A DNA stretch of 64,000 nucleotides, from contig NC_065577.1 of the NCBI RefSeq assembly GCF_937616625.2, positions 20,287,501-20,351,500 of the forward strand. The letters are read 5' to 3'. The stretch's first letter is position 1, and each line of letters starts with the position of its first letter. The position numbers were made by a program, and so were the translations under genes. This document shows, piece after piece, positions 23,551 to 34,528 of the stretch. The notes beneath the pieces are model-generated. The model did no database searches. It was not told where the DNA came from and worked only from the letters and a program-made list of their open reading frames with translations. The stretch is from Mercurialis annua (taxonomy: Eukaryota > Streptophyta > Magnoliopsida > Malpighiales > Euphorbiaceae).

Positions 23551-26500
23551 GCTCACCTCTAGTGAGTTTGCAGCAGCTGCATCTGCTATCTTAAAAGAAC
23601 GTATGCAGTACATTATGGAAGGAATTATGGAGGAAAACAACTTGGCAGAGGTTCTAGATGCTGAAGTGGTTTATGAAGAAGAAGAAGTTTCTGAAGATCA
23701 TGAGATTGGCTTGGAGGAGCTAGAACAAGCACCTCCTTGGATAGATAATGAAGCCATCCATGTTAGATAGGAGTTAGAAGAAGTGAATCTTGGAACCTCT
23801 GAGGAACCTCAGGTAACTTTTGTTAGTAAAAACCTAGAGGTTGGTTTAAAAACAAAATTAACTGTACTCTTGCAGGAATACAAAGATTGCTTTGCATGGC
23901 AATATTCTGATATGCCGGGGTTAAGCAGGACATTGGTAGAACATCGGCTTCCTATTAAGCCCGAGTTTCAGCCATACCGCCAACCTCCAAGAAGAGTGTC
24001 AAAAGAAGTTGAATTAAAGGTAAAAGAGGAAATTGAAAAATTGTGTAAAGCAGGCTTTATTAGGCATGCTAAATATAGTAATTGGTTAGCAAATGTTGTT
24101 CCAGTGGTTAAAAAGAATGGAAAACTTAGAATATGCATAGACTTTAGGGACTTAAATGAAGCAACTCCTAAAGATATTTATGCTATGCCAATTGCTGACA
24201 CTCTTATTGATGCTACAGCTAATCATTATCTTTTGTCTTTTATGGATTGTTTTGCTGGATATAACCAGATTATGGTGGCTAAAGAAGACATCTCCAAAAC
24301 GGCATTTAGATGTCCAGGATCTATTGGGACATTTGAATGGGTGGTCATGCCGTTTGGTTTACGTAATGCTGGTGCAACATATCAGAGGGCTATGAATGCC
24401 ATCTTCCACGACCTCTTAGGTAAAACTATGGAGGTTTATATTGATGATGTTGTTGTAAAATCAAAACTAATGAAAGATCATTTGAAAAATCTAGAGGAAG
24501 CATTTAGGAGGATGAGAGTTCACTGTTTAAAACTCAATCCTTTGAAATGCGCCTTTGGTGTAAAAGCTGGAAATTTTTTGGGGTTTTTGGTCCATGAAAG
24601 AGGCATTGAAGTGGACCAAAACAAAACCAAAGCTATTCGAGAAGCTAAACCGCCTAGAAATAAAACAGAACTTCAGAGGTTTCTTGGGCAGGTTAATTAC
24701 TTAAGGAGATTTATATCTAATCTTGCAGGAAAAACAAAAGTGTTCTCAGAACTGTTGAAATTAAAAAAGGAGGATGTCTTCAGATGGGAAACCATCCATC
24801 AAGAGGCTTTTGATGAAATTAAAGATTATCTAATGAAGCCTCCTGTATTGATGCCTCCCAAAAAGGGTATACCTCTGAGGTTGTACATTTCAGCAGCCGA
24901 AGGTTCAATTGGATGTCTGCTAGCCCAGAGCAACCAAGATGGACATGAACAGGCTATTTATTATTTGAGCCGTTCGATGACATCTACAGAGGTTAGATAC
25001 ACTCCTATCATGAAATTGTGTTTGGCTTTGTTTTTTGCCTGCACTAAGTTAAGACACTATCTGCTTAGTAATAGAGTTTATGTGGTGTCTCAAACCGACT
25101 TGATGAAATATATGCTAAACAAACCTGTTTTATCAGGAAATATTGGAAAGTGGTTATTAAGTTTGGCAGACTTTCATTTGATTTATCATCCCCAGAAGTC
25201 GGTCAAAGGTCAGGCTCTAGCAGATTTCCTAGCCGACCACCCATGTATAAACCTAGGAGATGAAAGTAAATTTGACTTACCGGTTTTTATGAATGAACAT
25301 AGACCTTGGATGCTTAAATTTGATGGGTCTAGTACAGATAGGTCTGCGGGTGCTGGAATCATAATAGTATCACCTTCTGGAGCTAAGACCTCCTTGTCTT
25401 TTAATCTTGACTTTGAATGTACAAATAATCAATCTGAGTATGAGGCTTTGATTATTGGATTAGAAATCCTCCTAGATCTAGGTGCTAAAAAGGTCAAAAT
25501 AATTGGAGATTCTCAATTGGTTATTAGACAAGTGTCTGGGGAATATAAATGTATGAGTTACTCTTTAACTTCTTATTATGCTATTGCTATACAGTTAATA
25601 GAGAGTTTTGAAGAGGTTGAATTAGTACATGTTCCTAGAGAGGAAAATTGGGAGGCCGATGAATTATCACAGCTAGCATCTGGCCTACGTCTGTCGGAGG
25701 AGTTAACCCACCGACTAGTAATGGTACAAAGAAAAACTCACCCTTCAATTTTTAAAAGAGGAGTACAACTAGATATTTTCAATATTGATGATAACTTAGT
25801 ACAGGATTGGAGGAGAGATATTAAAAAGTACCTGGAGAATCCTAGCAAGAAGATGATGTATAAAGTAAGAATGAGAGCTGTTAACTACGTGCTCATAGAA
25901 GATGTTTTATACAGAAGAGGATTCGACAACCTATTGCTAAGATGCCTTGGAACTACAGAGGCACTAGAGGTCATGAAACAAACTCATGAAGGAGTTTGTG
26001 GAGCACATCAATCCGGAGTAAAAATGAGATGGCTGATCCGAAGACATGGTTACTTCTGGCCATCTATCCTAAAAGATTGCATGACTTTTGCAAAGGGTTG
26101 TCAATCGTGCCAAAGGTATGGAAACATACAAAGACTTCCAGCTGCTGAGTTGAAGTCTGTCATCAAACCATGGCCATTCAGAGGTTGGGCCATAGATTTG
26201 ATAGGTAAAATATATCCTCCATCTTCTAAAAATCACAGTTTCATAATTGTAGCTACTGATTATTTTACCAAATGGGTAGTCGCCAAGCCATTGGTAAAGA
26301 CAGAGCAAAAATATGTTATTAAATTTATTAAAGAGGAAATTATTCATCAATTTGGAATTCCACAATCAGTAACTACTGACCAGGGCACAATGTTCACTGG
26401 TAAGGAGATGCAAGAATTTGCCACTGATTATGGAATAAAATTATTGACCTCTACACCTTATTATGCTCAGGCCAATGGCCAAGCTGAATCTTCTAATAAA

Positions 26501-27079
26501 ATTATCATCAACATAGTTCAAAAAATGTTGGAAGAAAATCCAAAGGATTGGCAACGAATTTTATCAGAAGCACTCTGGGCATATCGCACCTCTAGGCGAA
26601 ATGCTACTGGAGTAAGTCCATTTATGCTAACCTATGGTCATGATGCAGTGTTACCCATTGAGGTGGTGGTGAGGTCATTGAGAGTAGCTAAGCAGAATCA
26701 TTTGACTCCAGAAGATTACAATGAAACCATGATGATGGAGTTAGAAAATCTAGAAGAAGGGAGACTTCAGGCTTTAAACAATATGATAATACAGAAGAAG
26801 AAAGTCTCCAGAAGCTACAACAAGAAAGTTAGACCTAAGATATTTCAAGAAGATGAGCTAGTATGGAAGTTGATCTTACCCCCTGGTACTAAAGATAGAG
26901 AATATGGGAAATGGTCTACTAATTGGGAAGGGCCATTCTTAGTCCACAAGGTGATGAAGGGGAATGCGTACTGGCTATCAAGTCTAGAGGGTGAGCCTCA
27001 TAAAAAATTTATTAATGGAAAGTACTTGAAGAAATACACTCCCACCATCTGGGAGAAATACAACTTAGAAATGACTTAA
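23441..27079 (+). CDS. pol polyprotein (RT, RNase H, second RNase H, integrase), one in-frame TAG
   Basis: This frame is +1 relative to gag-protease and overlaps it. It is open from 23441, stopped by TAG at 23768-23770, then open from just after the TAG to 27079 (1098 codons counted from a GTG at 23783, which is a counting point and not a likely start). Positions below use that count. RT carries YIDD at 219-222. The first RNase H lies at about 365-485. A second, archaeal-type RNase H is at about 508-635, with FDGSS near 512. Integrase has a zinc finger (H735, H742, C773, C776) and catalytic D805, D866, E902, giving the expected 35-residue D-E gap. The C-terminus holds a GPF-type integrase tail and no chromodomain. 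The dual RNase H assigns the Tat lineage. Whether pol was made by frameshifting or whether the frame change and TAG are lesions cannot be told from one copy. Confidence 0.93.
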
Positions 27080-28050
27080 TGGCTTTTAGCCATACATGTA
27101 CTACAGATTATGTAACTTGTTTTAGCAATATCAGTACATGAGTCGTAACATTGTGGCTTTTTAGCCGAGTGTATTATCAGATTTTTAGTAGTTTGGCTAT
27201 TTCGGCTAAACCTGTACTTTTTCATTAACTTATGGATTTTGGCACAAGATGTAATGGCTTTTAGCCATTTTTGATAATTAAAATTCTAAAATTTGGCTAC
27301 TTTAGCTAAATTGGTGAGGCTATAATTAATCGACTATGGAAAATTAATTCCAGAAGTTGGTTTTAGAAGTCGACTCCTAAAAGTTGATTCCTAGAAGTTT
27401 TAGAAGTTGACTCCTAAAAGTTGATTCCTAGAAGTTCTAGAAGTTGACTTCTAAAAGTGGACTCCTAAAAATTAATTTCAGAAGTTTGTTCTAGGAGTTG
27501 ACTTCTAAAAGTTGATTCCTAGAAGTTCAAGTTGACTGAGTTGATCCTCTAGAAGTTGATATCGAGAGTTGACTGTCAAAGGTGGAAAGTAAAACTCCTA
27601 CTATGTTTATAAGGTCTCTATTCTACTAAGACTTCCTAAACTTTGGCTAACTAAGCTAAAGGGATAAAAAGAAAATTCAACAACATTCAACAGCAAACAA
27701 AAACGGCCCTGTAATGCAATGCATGGCTGTAAGTGACATATGTGATTTGTTCGTGAAACAAGTCCTGGTATGGACATCACATCACTACACAAGTATATGG
27801 CAAAAGCCATCTTCATACCAGGAACATAAACACATAGTGAAAATGCAATGCATGGCTGTACCTGTAAGTGAATCTTGGTGTGGAACACAACAAGCAAACA
27901 AATGGCTGGAGAGCCATCTTCACACCAAGACATTTGAAGTTTAGAAAGTACCTGAATGGCGTCTCTGTAATGCATGCATGTACAAGTGTATAGGTGCAGG
28001 TGTACGTGTCACCAAGCAAGTACTGGCCAAAAGGCCGTGTAAGCAAAAGT
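27079..28050 (+). repeat. Post-pol non-coding stretch: hairpin family, minisatellite and a structured duplication
   Basis: The stretch has three parts. First, small hairpins of the form ATGGCT...AGCCAT at 27079-27093 (starting on the pol stop codon) and 27254-27268, with imperfect relatives near 27152, 27190, 27294 and 27644. Second, a minisatellite of AGAAGTTGATTCCTA-type units at about 27355-27560, resembling the U3 minisatellite of the LTR. Third, a ~128-bp duplication at 27713-27970, with nested hairpins in each copy. No convincing frame is present. Tandem repeats downstream of pol are usual in Tat elements. Confidence 0.75.
27763..27930 (+). other. Two nested hairpins with compensatory stem changes
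   Basis: Copy 1: outer stem TCCTGGTATG (27763-27772) with CATACCAGGA (27814-27823), inner stem ATGGC (27797-27801) with GCCAT (27806-27810). Copy 2: outer stem TCTTGGTGTG (27873-27882) with CACACCAAGA (27921-27930), inner stem ATGGCT (27902-27907) with AGCCAT (27912-27917). In both copies exactly CTT separates the inner and outer 3' arms. The outer stems differ at two positions in the 5' arm, and both changes are matched in the 3' arm. It could act in element RNA of either strand, or as DNA. No known RNA family is recognised. Confidence 0.7.
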
Positions 28051-28170
28051 GTCCTGTTATATAAAAAGAAAATTCAAAAGCCAAAAGCAAAGTCTTTTGG
28101 TTCAACAAAAGTCACCAATTCTAAAGCTAAACTACATAACACAGTTCATATACAAAATAAAAGAAAATCA

Positions 28171-31100
28171 TCAAGGAGCTGTGGTGTTGGTGGAGGTAGA
28201 GGAAGCCAACATTGGAGTAGGTGAAGAATCTGAGAAAAGGCCTTGCAACTTTCTCCACTTCGATTGGCAAACAACTTTGTCTTGACGAGCCTTAGCACAA
28301 TTTTGTACCCATGAGACCATGTCATTTTTCTTCTCTTGAATGGTAGTATGAAGAGGCTGGAGTTGAGAGTTGATTCCTTGATATTCCTCGGCTAGAAGTT
28401 TGCCTTCCACCACAAGATCAAGCTGCTTACTCTTTAAAGCTAGAATAGCAGTTTCCAGTTGTTCAATCTCCTTTTCAAAGGCCTCACCACTAGCTTCTAG
28501 GTCTCGTAGTTTTTGAGCTACTTCTTGCCTTTTAGATCCCAAAGATAAATACCTGGCGTTATCTGCTTTCGAAGATTTCAACTTGGGGAGGTCATTTGAC
28601 TCGATCTCAACACAAGACCTCCACAAGTTGAGCGAACCCAGAATATCTTTCTCTACTTCATCAGTGACAACGGAGTCAGGAACAAGGCGTAGAATATGGA
28701 GAGAGGAAATGAGATCTTCTCTCTGGGAATCTGTAACAATAGAAATGTGCTGGCCGAGGACATGCTTGACTAAAGAAACAGCTCTCTCGACGTCAGCCGG
28801 CAAAGGGACAAAAGAAACACTAGCTTCCGGGGTGCTCATCTCGTCCAAGAAGCTTAAATCTACCAGGTCTTGGTCTTCTGCTATTATCGAAGAAAGTTTC
28901 TTAATTTGCGATAAAGGTTCCTGAAGAAGAATTTGAAGGAAGGTTAATATCCAACCAAAAGTATAATAAAAACTTATCTTAACAAAGTTAGAGATTTACC
29001 TTGGATTCAGTGGAGGTAGCCGAATCTTTTTCAGAGGCTGACTTGGAGCCTTTGGAGACAGACTCAGAAGCTGACTTGGAGCCTTTAGAAGTTGGCTCAG
29101 AGGCTGACCTAGAACTTTTAGAAGCAGACTCTGACTTGGAGCCTTTAGAAGTTGGCTCAGAGACTGACTTGGAGCCTTTAGAAGTTGACTCGGAGGCTGA
29201 CTTGGAGCATTGCTCCCCTGAATGCTCCATACCTGAGAAGATTTCGATGAAATGAGCTAGGTAATTATGATAGATAATAAAGACCAAGAAAGATGGTTAC
29301 CTTGTGCGTCAAGGACTCCATCATCCTCTCTATCCATGGCCGCCTCAGAATCAACATCTAGCGTTGTTTCTTCTGTATGAGCGGCTTCTGTAAAAACAAA
29401 AATGCATCTGTTAAATGGATGAAACATATTAAGCATAAGAAGCAAAGTGAAAGAGATTTACCGTGAAGTAGGTCCAGAAGTTGATCATCCTCAGAATCAT
29501 CTTCCAAGACCACAGTCTCAGGAGGTCCAGCATGTTGTTTTTTGGCTACTTTGAGGAGTCTCCCCGACTGCCTAGTCTTAGGCAATTCTGTCCTCTCAAA
29601 AGACGAATCCGAAGAAGTGTCACGACTCTTCCTTTTAGTTTGTGTCTTAGGCAATTCCGTCTTCTCAAAAGATGACTCTGAAGAGGTGTTGCGATTCTTT
29701 TTCTTAGCCTGTTTCTTAGGCTTGCTCACTGGAGTAGGCTTTTGAGGAGGTTGAACTAGCAGCCTTGCTTCTTTCCCTACAAAGGTGTAAAGAATTAGAG
29801 GCAGAAAACAAATAGAAGACAAGTTAAAAAGATGAAGTTGTTACCTGCGTTTTTGGACAGAATGAGTTGAAACCGCTCGTCCCACCAAGAGGCAAAGTCA
29901 TATGGAATCAAATTCTCTACCACAGGACAACGATAATAACCATATACCTTGACAAGCTGCTATACAGTAGATCTTGTCCACTCACCATCATGTTGTTCAA
30001 GGTAAGGATGAATTTGAGAAAGGTTAAGCCCAAACTGCCTACCCCAAAGGCTACTCATGTACAACTTTGACACACAATGTTGGCTAGAAGCACGAGTAGA
30101 GAAGGCCTGAGACCCTCCTAAAAATAACATCCTAGAGGTAGTAAAGGCACAAAAGAGCTTTCTTTTGATAAGGAGGAGTGTACCTGGCTTCCCTGAGAAA
30201 ATGTCCATCCACTGAGGAATATATGAGTGATGATCAAAAACGGACAAAGCCGAGGTTTCCCTAGCTGTGCGTTCAAAAAGAAAATCAAAGACGGCGGTCT
30301 CCTCAAAACAACACTTGACTGCCAAAAGATCCACAACAGGAGTGCACAAGGTACCTACCCCTACACCCATTAGCTCTGGGAAGTAGGTAAAAATCCACAA
30401 CTGTAACAACCACACATGACCATCTAACTTGGCCAAGAGGTGAGTAGTAACAGACTGCTCAAAAGCATAGTAGAGGGCGCCTAACAACACAGGCCCCAAA
30501 GCCACAAAAGTCCCGTTGGCTAAATTACTTGCAAGTTTCCAATATTCCTTGGTAGGAGTGCCAGAGGAGGGGCACATGATGAACTTGCATATTAGGACCC
30601 ATAGAAACTCGGTATGTTCTTCTAAAGAAGGAGGTGTTGTTAAGACACTCCACTTGGAAACACACGCCGGGTAACTCAGACAAATTGGGTAGGAATAGAG
30701 GTCTTTCGTCTCTACCTCAAATAGACAAGGGGCGTCAAATCCAATGACCGGAAGGCCGGTGAGCATGAAGACATCTTTTAAAGTAACTGACATCGGGCCG
30801 AAAGGAAAAATAAAAGAATTGGCTGAACTACTCCAATAGCGAAGAAAAGATCTGCACATACCCGCATTCAGCTCAATATGTCTGTCGCTTATCTCTATCA
30901 GCTGGAGTAACCCCAATCTCCGCCAATCCCTCTGGAAATAAGGACGTAGACGAGCCACCCAATCCGTCCATCTAGGAGGCTGACGAGGCCATGACTTAAT
31001 GGCGGAAGTAATATCAGAAGCCCCTGTCACTTCACAATCCCATACTAATACGTCGCTCGCATGCATAGGGTAGGGAGGAGCTTCTGGAATAGTTTTATTG

Positions 31101-33333
31101 CCAATGCCTTGGATGATGAGACCCTTTTTCAAAAAGGGAGTTAAAGAGGTGTCCCTGCAGAGAGAACAATAGTTTTGAATAAACAAGACTAGGATGGAAA
31201 TTGGTTAAACAATCTCTAGTACAAAACTTACTGGAAGGTGACATAAGGTGGAAAAGGAGCAATGGCTGATGGATCCAGAATTTGTCTATAGAACTCCTGA
31301 AAGAAAGAAGCATTTGCTCACAACATGAAACCCAATCTCAAAAAGAAAAGGGGAGTTCATCATGACATACCTTTTCAATAGCATCCTTTCGGCCAGGAAT
31401 CCCCACTAGGAGAGGAGAAATTGGGACACCCACAGTCCTACTAACGGGTGCCGTAGGAGGTATCACGAAACCTGTAAGTGCAAATTTGAATTTTCATATA
31501 CATTTTCAAAATTGGCTACAACAGAAGAAAAAGAAATTGGTTGTTGCAAATTCTCAAAATAAAATAAACATAAACCAATCACGTAGCCAATTTGAGTTTT
31601 TAAATGGTTGAAGTAAAGCCAAAACAGACATGGTACAAGTAGAATATCGAAAATTTAGGCATAAAAAGTCGTAGGGCTTTAAATGTTCATTAAACTTGAC
31701 CACCTAGAAATTTGACTTCTAAAGGCTTAGAATATTCTATCTAATGGCCTGAAGAATTTGCAAGTTCCTAGTAGTGTTATTGGTATCCTAAACCATTAAA
31801 ATAAAATCTGCATTAAAATTCACACTAACCAATCCAAGCACAAAAGTTAATACAGTGGTTTACCTTTGCCTGGAGGAGGAGAGGTGGATGGTATAGCAAA
31901 GGGGTTGGAGGCCGGCTTTTGAGCCGCGAAGTCAGAAAAAGTGGTAGCTACCAACTTAGGAGAACCTGCAAATACCAAGATACAGATGTATTCAACCATT
32001 CAGAAGACAAAATGCATCTAAAGTCCTAAAGATCAATCCTTACCCGTTGATAGGGCTACAGTTTGTTGTAAAGTTTTGGTCACTACATTGGGTTGGAAGG
32101 GTGGTGTAAATAAAGTACCATCAGCTAGATAAAGGACCAACGGCTCTTTAGAAGCCGAAGCAAGGTCCGAAACGCCAAACACTATTAGGCAATTGATCTA
32201 AATGGTTCTCGGCAATAAATTTTGAATAATTGAATTTAGTTGTTTTAGCATTAAATTCAATGTTAAGCAATTAAACTCAAATTGTTTAAGTTTGAAGTGC
32301 ATAAGCAAAAATCACAATCTTAGGTAAACCAAAAAGGATCAAGCATCACATCACAGTAGCTAAATCCTAGGATTTTGATTTCAAAAGAAATTTACCTAAG
32401 GTGTTGGTTGGCGGAAAACCAGAAGTTGTTGCTTTTGAAATCACCAAGCCAGAAGTTTGTGTCTTAGAATTAAAGGCAGGTGTAGTAGCTACAATTTCCG
32501 CCACCAAGCTGGTTGGCAAACCGCCATCTACAAAAATAGCAAAGGAAGTCAAAATCACAACATGCTAAAATCATTAGCATTTAAAATTCAGATGTTGACA
32601 TTAAACCAAGTCCAGACAATTGAAAGTTCAATGTCGACACTGAATCAAATTCCAACAAATGAATTTTGACAAAATTAGTATTGACACAAACCAAAATTTT
32701 AAAAGGGGTTCATAAATTTTACCTAATGAATTCTAAATTCTTTCTATTTTTCCTTTAGTAGAGTAATTAATCCTAAGCAATTAATTAAATCTGAAATAAT
32801 TGACTAATTGAAAGGAGAGAAAAGAATGTACCTGCTGCAATCGCCGGAGGGGAGCTTGCTGCCGCTGCCATGGCTGCCGAGGGGAAGCTATCGTCGACCC
32901 TTGCTGTCGCCGAAGTCAGCTGCTGGCCAGAACCTCCGAACACCTGCTGCTGAGGAATGCCGCTGCTGCTAGACGGTGAGAGGTGATCAGCTGGCGGAGA
33001 GGAACGGTTTGATGACGGCACCGAGCTGCTGTCCGCTGCTGCCAAAGAAGACGCCGCTGCTGCCAAGGAGAACGCTGCCGCTAGCGGAAAAGAAGCTGCC
33101 GGCGATGAAAGAGCAGAAGCTGCTGCTACCGAGGAGCTGGACGGCAGGAGAGCAGCTGCCAGCGAGGAGCTGGACGGCGAGACAGCAGTTGCGGGCGAGA
33201 AGCTGGACGGCGGGAGAGAGGCTGCTGCCGTGAGAGATGACACGCCAAAGCTGCTGGGCGTGGACAAGGAGCTGGTCGCCGGAGGTGCGGTGGGGATGAC
33301 CGGTTGTTCTCCTTCTACTTCAATTTGTGACAT
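28171..33333 (-). CDS. Antisense 12-exon plant mobile domain gene carried by the retrotransposon
   Basis: Reading leftwards, I infer exons 33333-32832, 32527-32396, 32181-32044, 31965-31864, 31471-31371, 31296-31232, 31154-30184, 30117-29845, 29776-29462, 29387-29301, 29232-29000 and 28920-28171. Every intron is GT-AG and 66-392 nt long. Exon lengths sum to 3669 nt (1223 codons with stop), and all phases agree. Predicted parts: residues 1-167 rich in Ser/Ala/Pro; a plant mobile domain (PMD) in the seventh exon, about residues 347-670, recognised from WRRLGLLQLI, FIFPFGPMSVTLKDV and LTGLPVIG; a basic Lys-rich linker; a Ser/Lys segment with 11-residue repeats; and a coiled coil at about 1055-1165. 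One TAG (29960-29962, codon 723) interrupts it. PMD proteins include the nuclear Arabidopsis factors MAIN and MAIL1, and PMD ORFs in antisense orientation are known from Tat elements. The function here is unknown. The exon model is inference, and intron 7 (66 nt, in frame, no stop) could be retained. Confidence 0.8.
29000..29232 (-). repeat. Coding minisatellite: 33-bp units in exon 11 of the antisense PMD gene
   Basis: The exon encodes about six 11-residue units of the form SKSASEPTSKG. The DNA shows the same period as alternating GACTTGGAGCCTTTAGAAG and GGCTCAGAG/GACTCAGAG blocks on the given strand. One unit is shortened. A Ser/Lys/Glu-rich tract of this kind is expected to be disordered. 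Confidence 0.85.
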
Positions 33334-33581
33334 TGTTTGAGGCTTGGTGATTTTTGGGGGAAAATTGGGTTTAAATTTGAATTAGGGTTTTGTTTTAAAC
33401 TTTTTGGAGAAGATGAATTTGAAATTTCTTGATCTTCTAAAACTTTTTCACATACTTTTGAAACATTTGAAACCATGTTTTCTAGAGAATTTTCACCTTT
33501 CCATAAATTTTTATCAATTTCCGAAAATAAAACCTTAGGCCTAACCATTGTGAAAGCTAAAATTTTAAATTTTGGTTAAAA

Positions 33582-33598
33582 GAAATATATATAAATGG
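33582..33598 (-). promoter_or_regulatory. Candidate core promoter of the antisense PMD gene
   Basis: On the minus strand a TTATATATATTT TATA-like element stands 35-50 bp before the first minus-strand ATG (33548) and about 260 bp before the ATG chosen as the PMD gene start (33333). The 33548 ATG opens a separate 77-codon frame that ends at 33315 and overlaps the chosen start, so it may be an upstream ORF. The TATA element lies between the gene and the polypurine tract, inside the element, so the gene could travel with its own promoter. Confidence 0.4.
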
Positions 33599-33620
33599 CT
33601 TCATTTCTAAAAAGCCAATT

Positions 33621-33633
33621 ATATAGGGGGCAT
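33621..33633 (+). other. Polypurine tract of the Tat-like element
   Basis: ATATAGGGGGCAT immediately precedes the 3' LTR (TGTTTG at 33634). A short purine run abutting the LTR is the expected plus-strand primer site. Confidence 0.7.
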
Positions 33634-34523
33634 TGTTTGCACCAAAATTAAAAATATGGCTTAAAAGCCATAAAGCCCCTATTCTTTTCAAAAGATAAAA
33701 GAGGTATTATTAATGATTGGCTTAAATTAATTTTTAGAGGTTGACTAATGTTGACTTCAGAAGTTGATTTCTAAAGGTTGGTTTCTAAAGGTTGGTTTCT
33801 AAAGGTTGATTTCTAGAGGTTGATTAATGTTGACAGAAGTTGATTTCTAAAGGTTGATTTCTAGAGGTTGACTAATGTTAGAGGTTGACCAATGTTGACA
33901 GAAGTTGATTTCTAAAGGATGATTTCTAGAGGTTGACTACTCCAGAGCTAATTCAAAAAGTCCAAGCCCAGTTGCAGAAGATTAAGCCCAAATTTGAGAT
34001 GGCCATTAAATATTAATTTAAATGGCCCATGAGCCCAAGAAGTCTATTTCAGAAGAAAAGAAGTTAAAAAGCACGTGCAGCAGAAGTAAAGACACGATTG
34101 GCAGTTCCTGAAGGTGGGGAAGAACGTGTGCAGTTGGTACATGAAGCAGCAGTTTTCAAATGATGAAGCTATAAATAAGAGAAGAGCAGCCAATTTGCAA
34201 CCCCCGATCAAATCCAACAAAAACCAGCCCAAAGGCAAAAACACTCAACACTTAGCATTCTCAATTTTCTTCAATCAGTAAAGAACTTTACGATTGAACT
34301 TCTGCAATTTCTACTCAAACACTTGTATTTTCATTTCATTCAATTAGTAAACATATTTACAGTTGAATTTCTTTGTTTTAGCATTACTTGATTGGAGTAC
34401 TTGTTATAAGGTTAACCAAACCCTAATCGCTCGTTTAAGAAGTTAAGTTACATTTTGGAATCCGCTTCCTGGCACGCCCGCATTTCACACGCTTGTTGTT
34501 ACGAACGCAAAACGCCAGTAACA
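33634..34523 (+). mobile_element. 3' LTR of the Tat-like element (890 bp)
   Basis: Same termini as the 5' LTR. Differences I see are one 15-bp minisatellite unit fewer, a 1-bp deletion near 34029, and a handful of substitutions (for example GCAGTTCC for GCAGTGCC, and CCCTAATCG for CCCCAATCG). It is followed by ATAAC and then reverse-orientation satellite. Confidence 0.95.
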
Positions 34524-34528
34524 ATAAC

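Larger units (their letters stand above)
19592..34523 (+). mobile_element. Ty3/Gypsy LTR retrotransposon, Tat lineage (Ogre/Retand-like), 14.9 kb
   Basis: Two near-identical LTRs (19592-20496 and 33634-34523) are flanked by the 5-bp direct repeat ATAAC (19587-19591 and 34524-34528). Between them, in order, are gag-protease, pol with RT, RNase H, a second RNase H-like domain and integrase, a ~1-kb structured non-coding stretch, and a multi-exon gene on the opposite strand. The domain order RT-RH-IN marks Ty3/Gypsy. The second RNase H and a long region between pol and the 3' LTR carrying an antisense ORF are known hallmarks of Tat elements. The LTRs differ by a few substitutions plus small indels, so insertion is recent relative to satellite decay. 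The normal primer binding site is missing after the 5' LTR, and pol has one in-frame stop, so this copy is unlikely to be autonomous now. Confidence 0.95.

Noticed and set aside
28583..28924. Plus-strand frames overlapping the antisense gene (also 29001-29255 and 29481-29745)
   Set aside because: Shadows of the minus-strand exons. The Ser/Lys repeat and coiled-coil exons leave the opposite strand open by composition.
29948..29985. A 38-nt GT-AG segment that could be an intron of the antisense gene
   Set aside because: Too short for a plant intron, and splicing it out shifts the next exon out of frame. Reading through keeps the frame except for one TAG.
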